64,000 nucleotides of DNA. It comes from Mesorhizobium sp. J8 (lineage in GTDB: Bacteria > Pseudomonadota > Alphaproteobacteria > Rhizobiales > Rhizobiaceae). The position numbers and the translations under genes were made by a program. Under the pieces are notes generated by a model. It saw nothing but the letters and a program-made list of their open reading frames with translations. It searched no databases and was not told where the DNA came from. Within the stretch, counting starts at the first letter, position 1, and each line of letters opens with the position of its first letter. Location of the stretch: contig NZ_AP024109.1 of assembly GCF_016591715.1 (NCBI RefSeq), forward strand, positions 2,728,001 to 2,792,000, read 5' to 3'. Of this stretch, positions 56,880 to 64,000 are shown piece by piece.

Positions 56880-58408
56880 GTCTTTTCTCCACCGCTCGCG
56901 GGCATGGGGTCCTGCCTCTGCGTGCGTTTCCAGCGCGGCGCCATTGCCGAACCATCGACAAATTCCAGTCCGCCCGCCCCATTGAGCGTGTGCAGCTTGC
57001 GGCCGGCCCAGCTGGCGCCTGGGTTGAGGATCGTTTCGACGACCTGCTCGAAGCCGCTCTCGTCAAGCTGTGTTACACGCGCGATGCCAAGCGCGGCGCC
57101 GTAGCTCCTGCGGCAGTCCTGTACCGGGCGCAAAAGTTGGCCGCCGCGGTTGACCATGTGGCCCGCCGGCCGCGCCGAGGCGACGTCGATCAGCAACGGG
57201 TTCTTCGGATGCGGCGCCCAGGGTCCGCGGAAATCCGGCGCCGACCACAGATGCAGCTGATCCGAGAAGGCGCCGCCGCCGTCGCGCACAGTCGCGAACA
57301 TCCACCAGCGCCCGCCATGCTCGGTGAGGGTTGCGTCGCTGGCGACGATGTCCGACAGAAGCGTCGCTTCCTTGACCCAGCCGCCCGGGAAGGCGGTGGC
57401 GCGGTAGAGGTCGACGGTCCGGTTGGCGGAGCTTTCCGGCACCATCCACATCTGGCCGTCACGCTCGAACACGAAGGGGTAGGAGAGGTGATAGGGCAGT
57501 TCCAGCACCGGCTTTGGGGTGCCCGCCGGTCCGTTAGGTCCGAAAGCCACCGCCGACAGGATCGCCTTGCCGGTGCGGTGGATGTAATCCTCGACGAACA
57601 ACGTCACCTGGCCGCGATGGAGCACCGGGAACGGGTCGGCGTAGAAGCGGCTGCCGTCGTCCGGCAGATCGCGCCAGCCGGATCGCGGATGGGCGCGCAG
57701 CTCGTACAGGTCCTTGCCGCCGGTCTCACGCCAGCCGACTCGCCAATGCGGGGCGTTGTAGCACAGGTGGTAGATCTGCTGGACGATGCGGCGCGCCATC
57801 GCCTTGGCCGCCCGCACGCCGAGCTTCGTGGCCGACGGCATGGCGGGGGCCGGCGCCTCCGACGACGGTTCGGGCAACACCGGAAGCGACGAGCGCGCGG
57901 CGCCGTTGACCGCCGCGACGATCAGGCCGGCGGTGCGCGCCAGCATGTCCTGAAAGGAGGCCAGCGCAATGCCGTGATATTCGGTGCCGAGCCGTCCCTC
58001 GGAGACCGTCGCGCCGTTCTGTTCCAGACGGACGAGCGGCGTGCGGCCGGCGAGGATCAGCGCCAGCAGGGCCTCTTCGCCGCAAATGCCGTCATAGGCA
58101 AGGCGCCAGACCCGTCGGCCCTGCGGCTCGATATCGCCGACGAGATCGATCGTGAGATCGGCGGGCGCCGATGGCCTCGCATGGCTGGCCAGTGTCGAAA
58201 GCGGCACACGCTTTGCCGTCCCATTGGTGGGCAGGCGATGGATGAGCGTCTCAAGCTGGAACAGCGCTTCGGCGCTGCGCGGCACACCGCCGGGCGCCGG
58301 ACGGGCATCTACGGCAAACTCCACGCCGGGCAGCCGCGACAGCCGTTCGGCTAGCGCCACATGGAAAGCGCGCACGCAATCGCCGTTGAGGCGCAGGGTC
58401 AGGCGCAT
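56876..58408 (-). CDS. GINT1-type glucosamine inositolphosphorylceramide transferase-like protein
   Basis: A 510-residue protein. The N-terminal 180 residues (MRLTLRLNGDCVRAFHVALA and VWRLAYDGICGEEALLALIL) resemble a formyltransferase-like region. Residues about 215-470 form the five-bladed propeller seen at the N-terminus of plant GINT1 and bacterial homologues (GSRFYADPFPVLHRGQVTLF, YHLSYPFVFERDGQMWMVPE, DATLTEHGGRWWMFATVRDG, AGHMVNRGGQLLRPVQDCRR). The GT64 catalytic part of GINT1 is absent. Together with neighbouring genes it probably acts in glycan assembly or modification. Divergent from the Wzz-like gene. Confidence 0.75.
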   Translation of the reverse strand: MRLTLRLNGDCVRAFHVALAERLSRLPGVEFAVDARPAPGGVPRSAEALFQLETLIHRLPTNGTAKRVPLSTLASHARPSAPADLTIDLVGDIEPQGRRVWRLAYDGICGEEALLALILAGRTPLVRLEQNGATVSEGRLGTEYHGIALASFQDMLARTAGLIVAAVNGAARSSLPVLPEPSSEAPAPAMPSATKLGVRAAKAMARRIVQQIYHLCYNAPHWRVGWRETGGKDLYELRAHPRSGWRDLPDDGSRFYADPFPVLHRGQVTLFVEDYIHRTGKAILSAVAFGPNGPAGTPKPVLELPYHLSYPFVFERDGQMWMVPESSANRTVDLYRATAFPGGWVKEATLLSDIVASDATLTEHGGRWWMFATVRDGGGAFSDQLHLWSAPDFRGPWAPHPKNPLLIDVASARPAGHMVNRGGQLLRPVQDCRRSYGAALGIARVTQLDESGFEQVVETILNPGASWAGRKLHTLNGAGGLEFVDGSAMAPRWKRTQRQDPMPASGGEKT

Positions 58409-58654
58409 GGCCGATCCCCGTACGCCCCATATCCGGTGCCGGCGGCCCTGCTGGCCAGGTCAAGCTTCCGCCGCATGCGCACGATGTCTCCAATCTAGGC
58501 TGCACTTAAATTCTACTGTGTAAGTGCAAACTTCGTGCCAGCGCGGCATCAATTTATGAACATAATTAACAGTGTTTTAATCGTTGCCGGGAATAGCTAG
58601 GCCAACGCCGCATTCTCATCCTTGCCGGCCGATGGAGCGTTGTCGGAGCGACCT

Positions 58655-60745
58655 TTGCAACCATCCCTGCTCATGGTGCCTCAGCAGAACGCTCCGGAGG
58701 CGATTGCGCCGGCGCAGGCCTATTATGTGCACGCGCCTGCGCACGCCACGGTCGAGCTTGGCGATCTCGGTCGTATCCTGTTGCGGCGCCGTTTCCTGAT
58801 CCTCGCCGTCACCGCGCTGCTCACCGCATTGACGCTTGTCTACAGCCTCCTGACGCCGGCGCTCTACTCCTCGACGGCGCAGATCATCATCGATCCGCAG
58901 GACCTCCAGGTCGTCACCAACGACGTCAATCCGAGCCGCATTTCTCCCGATGGCGGCATCACCCAGGTCGAAAGCCAGGTGAGCGTGGCTCAGTCGAACG
59001 GCGTCCTGCTGCGCGCCATCAAGGCGACCAATCTGACCGAGAACCCGGACTTCAACGGGCAGGGCGGGCTCGGCGGCTGGCTCGGCATGTTGTTCGGCTC
59101 CGGCGACGGCGACAGGACGGCTGAGACGCTCGACGCGCTGCGCCGCCGCCTGGCGGTGAAGCGCGACGACAAGGTGCTGGTCCTCAACATCATCATCACC
59201 GCCAAGAGCGCCGATCTGGCGGCTGAACTCGCCAACGCCATCGCGCAGGCCTATCTCGACGACCAGGCGGAAGCCCGCTCGAAGGCCGCCGCCGACGCCT
59301 CCGAGGCGATCAGCGCCCGGCTGGAGGACCAGCGCAAGCGCGTCGAGCAGGCCGCCAACGCGGTCGAGAGATACAAGGCCGAGCACAACATGGTGATGGC
59401 GGCCGGCAACCTGGTGAGCGACCAGGAACTGACCGACCTCAACACGCAATTGACCGCCGCCCAGACGCGCACCGCGCAGCTCAAGGCGCAGGTCGACCAG
59501 CTGCGCCGTCAGGGCAGCGCGCCGGACGCGACGTCGGAGGCGATGCGCTCGCCGGTGATCGCCAGCCTCAGGGCGCAGGAGGCGACGCTCGTCGATCAGA
59601 TCTCGCAGTTCGGCACCGCGCTCGGGCCGCGCCACCCCTCGATGATTTCCGCGCAGCAGCAGCTGAGCGACCTGCGCAAGCTGATTTCCCGCGAGCTCGG
59701 CCGCCTCGTCGCCGCCGCCGAGACGGATTACCAGCGCGCCCTGGCCAACCAGAAGGAACTGGAGGCCAAGGTCGCGTCGCTGAAGGGCAAGTCGCTGGAC
59801 ACCGACCAGGCATCGGTCAGGCTGCGCGAGCTGCAGCGTGACCTCGATGCCGTGCGCACCGTCTATGCCAATTATCTGCAGCGCGCCCAGGAAACGCGCG
59901 AGCAGACCAGTGTCAACAGCACCAACGCCCGCATTATCTCGCAGGCCATGCCGGCGCTGAAGAAGAGCTGGCCGCCGAAGGGGCTGCTTATCTTCGGCGC
60001 CATCTTCGGCGGGCTGGCGCTGGGCGTCGGCATGGCGCTGATCGCCGAATATCTGTCGCCGACCGTGCTGTCCGCCAACCAGATGCAGTCGGCCATCGAG
60101 GCGCCGGTGCTGGGCGTGTTGCCGGGCAGGGGGCGCCGCCGCTCGGGCTCCGCCCAGAAGACCGATGCCGTGGCCGGGCTCGCGCTGCAGCGCATCGCCG
60201 CCGCCACCAGGCGCCCGCCCGACTGGCCGCTGGTGCCCTCGATCCTGGTGGCGTCGCCGCCCGAGGACAAGGCGCAGCGGTCGAGGGTTGCGTGGCAGCT
60301 CGCCAACGCCGCGGCGGCCAGGGGGCGTCGCGTGCTGTTTATCGACATCAATGCCGGCAAGGGCCAGAAGGACCCTCAGCCCGGCGTGCTCGACGTGCTG
60401 CGTGGCGAGTATCCGCTCGAGGCGGTCAGCCGCTACGCGCCCGGCTCTTCGGTGGCGCTGGTCGGCAGGGGCCGGCCGACCGCGGTGTTCCAGGAAGCCC
60501 AGGCGCTCTATTTCGCCCACCGCATGCTGGCCGAGGCCAACCGCAGTTTCGAGCTCGTCGTCGTCGACGGCGGCGCGCTGGCGGACGATCTCAATGTCCT
60601 GCCGCTGGTCGCCATGGCCGACGAGATACTGCTCGTGGCCAGGCTGAACGCAACGCCGATGCGCGACGTCGCCTCTACTTCCGAAGCGGTCTCTGTCATG
60701 GGGCGGCTGCCGACCGGCGCCATGCTGGTCGACGAGGCGGCCTGA
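58655..60745 (+). CDS. Polysaccharide chain-length determinant (Wzz/ExoP/GumC type) with degenerate kinase domain
   Basis: A protein of about 696 residues. Wzz N-terminal region with a first helix (FLILAVTALLTALTLVYSLL), a long periplasmic coiled-coil region (about 190-440) and a second helix (GLLIFGAIFGGLALGVGMAL). The C-terminal 200 residues have the ParA/BY-kinase fold, but Walker A is lost (SPPEDKAQRSRVAWQLA instead of GEGKS), Walker A' is altered (VLFIDINAG), and there is no C-terminal tyrosine cluster. So it may be a regulatory rather than kinase copy. TTG 58655 has GGAG six bases upstream; the frame is open to 58622 and an ATG lies at 58673. First gene of an EPS operon. Confidence 0.85.
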   Translation: MQPSLLMVPQQNAPEAIAPAQAYYVHAPAHATVELGDLGRILLRRRFLILAVTALLTALTLVYSLLTPALYSSTAQIIIDPQDLQVVTNDVNPSRISPDGGITQVESQVSVAQSNGVLLRAIKATNLTENPDFNGQGGLGGWLGMLFGSGDGDRTAETLDALRRRLAVKRDDKVLVLNIIITAKSADLAAELANAIAQAYLDDQAEARSKAAADASEAISARLEDQRKRVEQAANAVERYKAEHNMVMAAGNLVSDQELTDLNTQLTAAQTRTAQLKAQVDQLRRQGSAPDATSEAMRSPVIASLRAQEATLVDQISQFGTALGPRHPSMISAQQQLSDLRKLISRELGRLVAAAETDYQRALANQKELEAKVASLKGKSLDTDQASVRLRELQRDLDAVRTVYANYLQRAQETREQTSVNSTNARIISQAMPALKKSWPPKGLLIFGAIFGGLALGVGMALIAEYLSPTVLSANQMQSAIEAPVLGVLPGRGRRRSGSAQKTDAVAGLALQRIAAATRRPPDWPLVPSILVASPPEDKAQRSRVAWQLANAAAARGRRVLFIDINAGKGQKDPQPGVLDVLRGEYPLEAVSRYAPGSSVALVGRGRPTAVFQEAQALYFAHRMLAEANRSFELVVVDGGALADDLNVLPLVAMADEILLVARLNATPMRDVASTSEAVSVMGRLPTGAMLVDEAA

Positions 60746-60746
60746 C

Positions 60747-62090
60747 ATGGCCTCGATCATGGCGGGGCCTGCCCGGCCTGTCCCGGCTCCGGGCTATGGC
60801 ATGGCGGGCCCGCGCACTGTCCCGGTCGACACGCTGACCCGTCTCGGCATCATCGTGGCGGTGCTGCTTCTGTTTTCCATCTCCGGCGGCATGCTGTGGC
60901 TGGCCGGCTACAACTACGACGGCTTGCAGGGCAGCCCGCTGAGCAAGATCCATCCGTCCACCTATCTCTTCGTGCTGGTCTTCGTCTGGCGCTCTTGCAC
61001 CTTCGGCAATCCGATCGGCTATGCTGTCCATGTCACCAACAAGCGGCCGGCAACGATGCTGATGGCCGTGATCTCGACGGTGCTTCTCTTCGTGGTCATC
61101 CTCAGGCAGCGTCCCGGCATGGCCGGCATGATCGATACTTTCGTCGCGCCCGCGCTGCTCGTGCTGCTGCTCAGCGAGGATGACGAGAAGACCTTTGCCT
61201 GGCTGCGGCTTGTCATCCATGCCGTCATGACAGTGAATGCCCTGCTGGCGCTGTTCGAGTTCGGCACCAAGCATCTCGTGTTCCCCTACAGGTTCGACGG
61301 CGCGGTGTTCGTCAACGATCTGCGCTCCACCGCGCTGCAGGGCCATCCGCTCTCCAATGCCACGGTCACGTCGATTTATGTGCTGTCGCTGCTCTCGGGC
61401 TCGCGTTCCCTGTCGGCGGCGCTCAGGCTGGCGCTTGTCGGCCTGCAGTTCTGCGCCCTGGTCGCCTTCGGCGGCCGCTCGGGCATGGTGCTGACGATCC
61501 TGCTCGGTGGCGTCTATCTGCTCATCCAGGGCCTGGCGCAGCTCAGGACCGGGCGCGTCAACCTTCTGGGCGCCGCGCTGGTGATCATGCTCGCCGCGCT
61601 GCTGCCGCTGGCGATCGCGCTCGCCGGCTATTACGGCTTCTTCGATGCGCTGCTCGAACGTTTCGTCTCCGACAGCGGCAGCGCCAATGCCCGCGTCGAG
61701 ATGTTCGATCTCTTCAGGCATCTGGAGCTGCGCGACCTGATCGTCGGGCCTGATGTCGACCTGCTCGACAGCATGCGCCGCATCAGCGGCCTGGAGCAGG
61801 GCATCGAGAATCCGATCCTGCGCCTGACGCTTTACCAGGGCGCCTTCTTCACGCTCCTGATCTTCTTCGGCTTCGCGCTGTTCATGCACGAGGTCGCGCG
61901 CCGCTGCCATCCGGGCATCTGGCTGCCGATGCTGGGCTGGCTCATCCTGCTCAACACCTCCGAAAGCATTGCCTCCAAGACGACGCTGATGACCAAATTC
62001 GTGGTGATCGCGCTGGCGCTCTATCGCCCGGCGAGGGCCGAAAACAGAATGCCTGGAAAACCAAACCCGCTTCGGCCCGTTCTCTCATAA
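60747..62090 (+). CDS. VpsF-type polysaccharide polymerase / O-antigen ligase-like protein
   Basis: A 447-residue integral membrane protein with about 11-12 helices and a periplasmic loop near 320-350 (RFVSDSGSANARVEMFDLFR), typical of Wzy/WaaL-type proteins. The sequence resembles the VpsF family of exopolysaccharide biosynthesis. It starts one base after the Wzz-like stop, so the two are co-expressed. Likely joins or exports repeat units in the Wzx/Wzy pathway. Confidence 0.8.
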   Translation: MASIMAGPARPVPAPGYGMAGPRTVPVDTLTRLGIIVAVLLLFSISGGMLWLAGYNYDGLQGSPLSKIHPSTYLFVLVFVWRSCTFGNPIGYAVHVTNKRPATMLMAVISTVLLFVVILRQRPGMAGMIDTFVAPALLVLLLSEDDEKTFAWLRLVIHAVMTVNALLALFEFGTKHLVFPYRFDGAVFVNDLRSTALQGHPLSNATVTSIYVLSLLSGSRSLSAALRLALVGLQFCALVAFGGRSGMVLTILLGGVYLLIQGLAQLRTGRVNLLGAALVIMLAALLPLAIALAGYYGFFDALLERFVSDSGSANARVEMFDLFRHLELRDLIVGPDVDLLDSMRRISGLEQGIENPILRLTLYQGAFFTLLIFFGFALFMHEVARRCHPGIWLPMLGWLILLNTSESIASKTTLMTKFVVIALALYRPARAENRMPGKPNPLRPVLS

Positions 62091-62091
62091 A

Positions 62092-62115
62092 ACCAAACCA
62101 TTGAAGCGGTTTGGT
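62092..62115 (-). terminator. Hairpin terminator between convergent VpsF-like and GH5 genes
   Basis: ACCAAACC (62092-62099) pairs with GGTTTGGT (62108-62115), perfect 8-bp stem and 8-base loop. On the minus strand TTTT follows; on the plus strand no T-run follows. Confidence 0.5.
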
Positions 62116-62126
62116 GATTCAACAAA

Positions 62127-63401
62127 TCAAGTTGGCGGCATCCTCAGCCCGAGCGCCTCGATCATGGCCGGGTCGAGCGCGCGGGTTGTGTCGTCCATCA
62201 TGCCCATGCCGTCGAACAGGTCCCAGAACGCCCAGGGAAAGCCGGCTGCCTCGGCGCCTTGGCGGACATCGGCGATGTAGCGGGCGCGGTCGGGATTGGG
62301 CGCGGCGGTGTAGCGGGAATCGGTGCGCAGCGCGCCGAATTCGCCCATGATGATGCGCTCGTGCGCGATGCCATGGGTGTCCGCCCAGTCGCTCACCTGC
62401 TTGAGATAGCCGTCGATGAAGCGGCGGTCGGGCTGTGCGTCGAAATAGACTTTCAGCACGCGCTCGGTCTCTTCATAGGCTGCGCGTTTGGCCTCCTCGG
62501 ACCTCTCTGTGTCCTCGGCCATCCTTGCCCTGACCGAGGCTAGAGTCTGCTTCAGCGAGCCGGCCGAGGCCGGCCACGGCACGTTGTTCAGTGCCCGGTA
62601 GACCGGCTCGCGCATCCATGGCGCACCCTGATGGCTGAAAAGATAGGGCTCATAGAAGTGGAAGGTGAACAGGATCGGCTCGAAATCCGCCAGCGGCGCA
62701 GGATCGAGCGCTGTCAAGCCGCGCACCATCGAGCCGCAGCCGCCGGTGACGACAAGCGGCACGCTCGGCCCCAAAACCCTGGCGTCCGTCAGCAACGAGG
62801 CTTGCACGGCCGGCCATGCCCCGGAGGAACAGTCCTGCGGCGGCTCGTTGACAGGCTCCAGCGCCACCATGCCGGACGTCTTGCTCTGCAGGCTCTCGGC
62901 GATTTCGCTGACCAGCGTCCGATAGGATTCGAATTCCGGCGCCGCAGTGCTGGAATACATGCGCTCGGGATTCCAGTAATGCGTGGCGCCATTGGCCTGC
63001 ACGTTGACGATGACGCCGAGGTCGGCGCCAAGGGCCGCATCGACCGCGGCGTCGAGCATGTCCATCAGCTCGGCGCGCTGGCCCGCATCGGCGGCGAGGA
63101 ACGGACCCGGGTCGACAGGCAGGCGAATGAAATCGAGCCCGCTGGCGCGCAGCCGGGCGAGGTCGGCCGGCGTCGGCACCGGCCGCTGAGACTGGAAGGG
63201 CGGCCAATCATAGTCGGTGCGTGGTGCTGGATATTCGCGCGTCAGCGCGAACCACGGCCAGGTGTTGACGCCCCGCCTGAAACGCCACTCGCCGGCTGCG
63301 GCTTGCGCCGGGGATCCAAGCGGCGGAATCGCCGTCGCCAGCGGCGTCGTCGCCGCGGCCAGCGCCGCCCCGAGGATGCGGCGCCGCGACCAGCCGGTCA
63401 T
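62127..63401 (-). CDS. Tat-exported glycoside hydrolase family 5 (cellulase-like)
   Basis: A 424-residue protein. The twin-arginine signal WSRRRILGAALAAATT is followed by a GH5-type TIM barrel. Acid/base Glu is in MVALEPVNEPPQDCSS and nucleophile Glu in RIIMGEFGALR. LRASGLDFIRLPVDPGPFLA near residue 85 and FTFHFYEPYLFSHQG near 240 are typical. In EPS loci such enzymes trim or release the polymer. Overlaps the upstream glycosyltransferase gene by 4 bp. Confidence 0.9.
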   Translation of the reverse strand: MTGWSRRRILGAALAAATTPLATAIPPLGSPAQAAAGEWRFRRGVNTWPWFALTREYPAPRTDYDWPPFQSQRPVPTPADLARLRASGLDFIRLPVDPGPFLAADAGQRAELMDMLDAAVDAALGADLGVIVNVQANGATHYWNPERMYSSTAAPEFESYRTLVSEIAESLQSKTSGMVALEPVNEPPQDCSSGAWPAVQASLLTDARVLGPSVPLVVTGGCGSMVRGLTALDPAPLADFEPILFTFHFYEPYLFSHQGAPWMREPVYRALNNVPWPASAGSLKQTLASVRARMAEDTERSEEAKRAAYEETERVLKVYFDAQPDRRFIDGYLKQVSDWADTHGIAHERIIMGEFGALRTDSRYTAAPNPDRARYIADVRQGAEAAGFPWAFWDLFDGMGMMDDTTRALDPAMIEALGLRMPPT

Positions 63402-64000
63402 GCGTGTTTGGCGCGGTCGGCTTTCGCCGGCGCGGGGGTGGCAACGCCGAGCTGCCGCAGCGCTTCCTTCTCATAGGCGCTGAGAACGTCTTCCCAGCGG
63501 AAAGCTTCGCGGGCGCGGGTCCGCGCCGCCTTGCTGCAGCGCGCCACCAGCGTATCGTCGGCCAGCGCTTCGTCGATCCTTTCACTCAGGCTCTCGGTGT
63601 CGCTGAAATAGATCGCCGCCTCGCCGGCGACCCAGCGGTTGTAGCGGTTGTCATGCGCGATCACCATGTTGCCGGCGGCCAGCGCCTCGACCAGCGAGGG
63701 ATTGGTGCCGCCCACAGTGTGGCCGTGCATATAGGCGCGCGCATGGTAGCGCAACGCCTTCACCACCGCCTGGTCATAGATCGCGCCCGGCATCATCACC
63801 ACCGAGCCTGCCGCTTCGCGCACCGCTCGGTGATAGGGGATCTCGTCGTTGAGCGTGCCGAGCACCACCAGCTTCATGTCGCCGCGATCGCGGCGGCGGA
63901 AAGCTTCGATGATCGGCAGGATGTTGTTGTCGGGTTCGATCCGCGCGATCGAGACCAGATATTTGCCGGGCTCGAGCCCGAGCGCGCGAATGGGTTCCTC
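63398..64000 (-). CDS. Glycosyltransferase family 4-like protein (5' end outside window)
   Basis: About 200 C-terminal residues of a protein running off the right edge; the frame is open to base 64000. LGLEPGKYLVSIARIEPDNN, then VVLGTLNDEIPYHRAVREAA and the donor-site block YMHGHTVGGTNPSLVEALAA, GNMVIAHDNRYNRWVAGEAA are characteristic of the DUF1972/rhamnosyltransferase-type GT4 group. It adds a sugar to the lipid-linked repeat unit or similar. Overlaps the GH5 start as ATGA. Confidence 0.85.
   Translation of the reverse strand, partial: EEPIRALGLEPGKYLVSIARIEPDNNILPIIEAFRRRDRGDMKLVVLGTLNDEIPYHRAVREAAGSVVMMPGAIYDQAVVKALRYHARAYMHGHTVGGTNPSLVEALAAGNMVIAHDNRYNRWVAGEAAIYFSDTESLSERIDEALADDTLVARCSKAARTRAREAFRWEDVLSAYEKEALRQLGVATPAPAKADRAKHA

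Overview
The window looks like a chromosomal segment of a GC-rich alphaproteobacterium of the Rhizobiales, most likely a Mesorhizobium or close relative. This rests on gene content: three DUF1236 genes, DUF982, DUF2934, GcrA-type and DUF6456 regulators, an ExoX-like exopolysaccharide repressor and dispersed palindromic intergenic repeats of a rhizobial kind. It also rests on promoter type, because at least fourteen upstream regions carry the GGAAC-N17/18-GTT signature of the alphaproteobacterial general stress sigma factor (EcfG/RpoE2). No rRNA, tRNA, CRISPR array or transposase was seen. This taxonomic call is inference from sequence features only.

Layout. 0-5 kb holds small stress-type genes: an ExoX-like protein, three DUF1236 envelope proteins (one frameshifted), DUF982 and DUF2934. 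5-9.4 kb is a phage-like regulatory module: an S24/XRE repressor with four copies of a CGTAC-N5-GTACG operator, a two-gene leader, a GcrA-like protein with an in-frame palindromic element, a DUF6456 protein, then a low-GC pair (immunity-like protein plus Sel1 protein). 9.4-18 kb has DUF763, three small Gly/Tyr/His-rich exported proteins, an AI-2E family transporter with an extra C-terminal domain, a cupin and an OafA-type acyltransferase. 18.9-19.4 kb holds two unannotated 30-residue paralogous peptides with a YxxP leader, which look like RiPP precursors. 20-30 kb has a LysR/MFS divergent pair, a small low-affinity iron permease-type operon, a His-rich exported protein, a slipin and a LysR/quinone-oxidoreductase divergent pair.

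30-35 kb carries a three-subunit molybdenum hydroxylase (PaoABC type) and a TetR regulator. 35-50 kb is a detoxification and redox neighbourhood: two aldo-keto reductases (one lies just past 50 kb), three VOC proteins, a GST, an FAD monooxygenase, an ECF sigma factor with a C-terminal extension next to an exported carboxymuconolactone decarboxylase, an amidase, DUF2270, a Kef-type antiporter with a universal stress tail, and an MFS transporter. 51.5-53.4 kb is an ABC permease/ATPase pair.

54-64 kb is a surface polysaccharide region. Two paralogous FAD monooxygenases and a GINT1-type sugar transferase run leftward. A Wzz/ExoP-type chain-length protein with a degenerate kinase domain and a VpsF-type polymerase or ligase run rightward. 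A Tat-exported GH5 glycosidase and a glycosyltransferase cut by the window end run leftward. These probably cooperate in making and trimming one exopolysaccharide.
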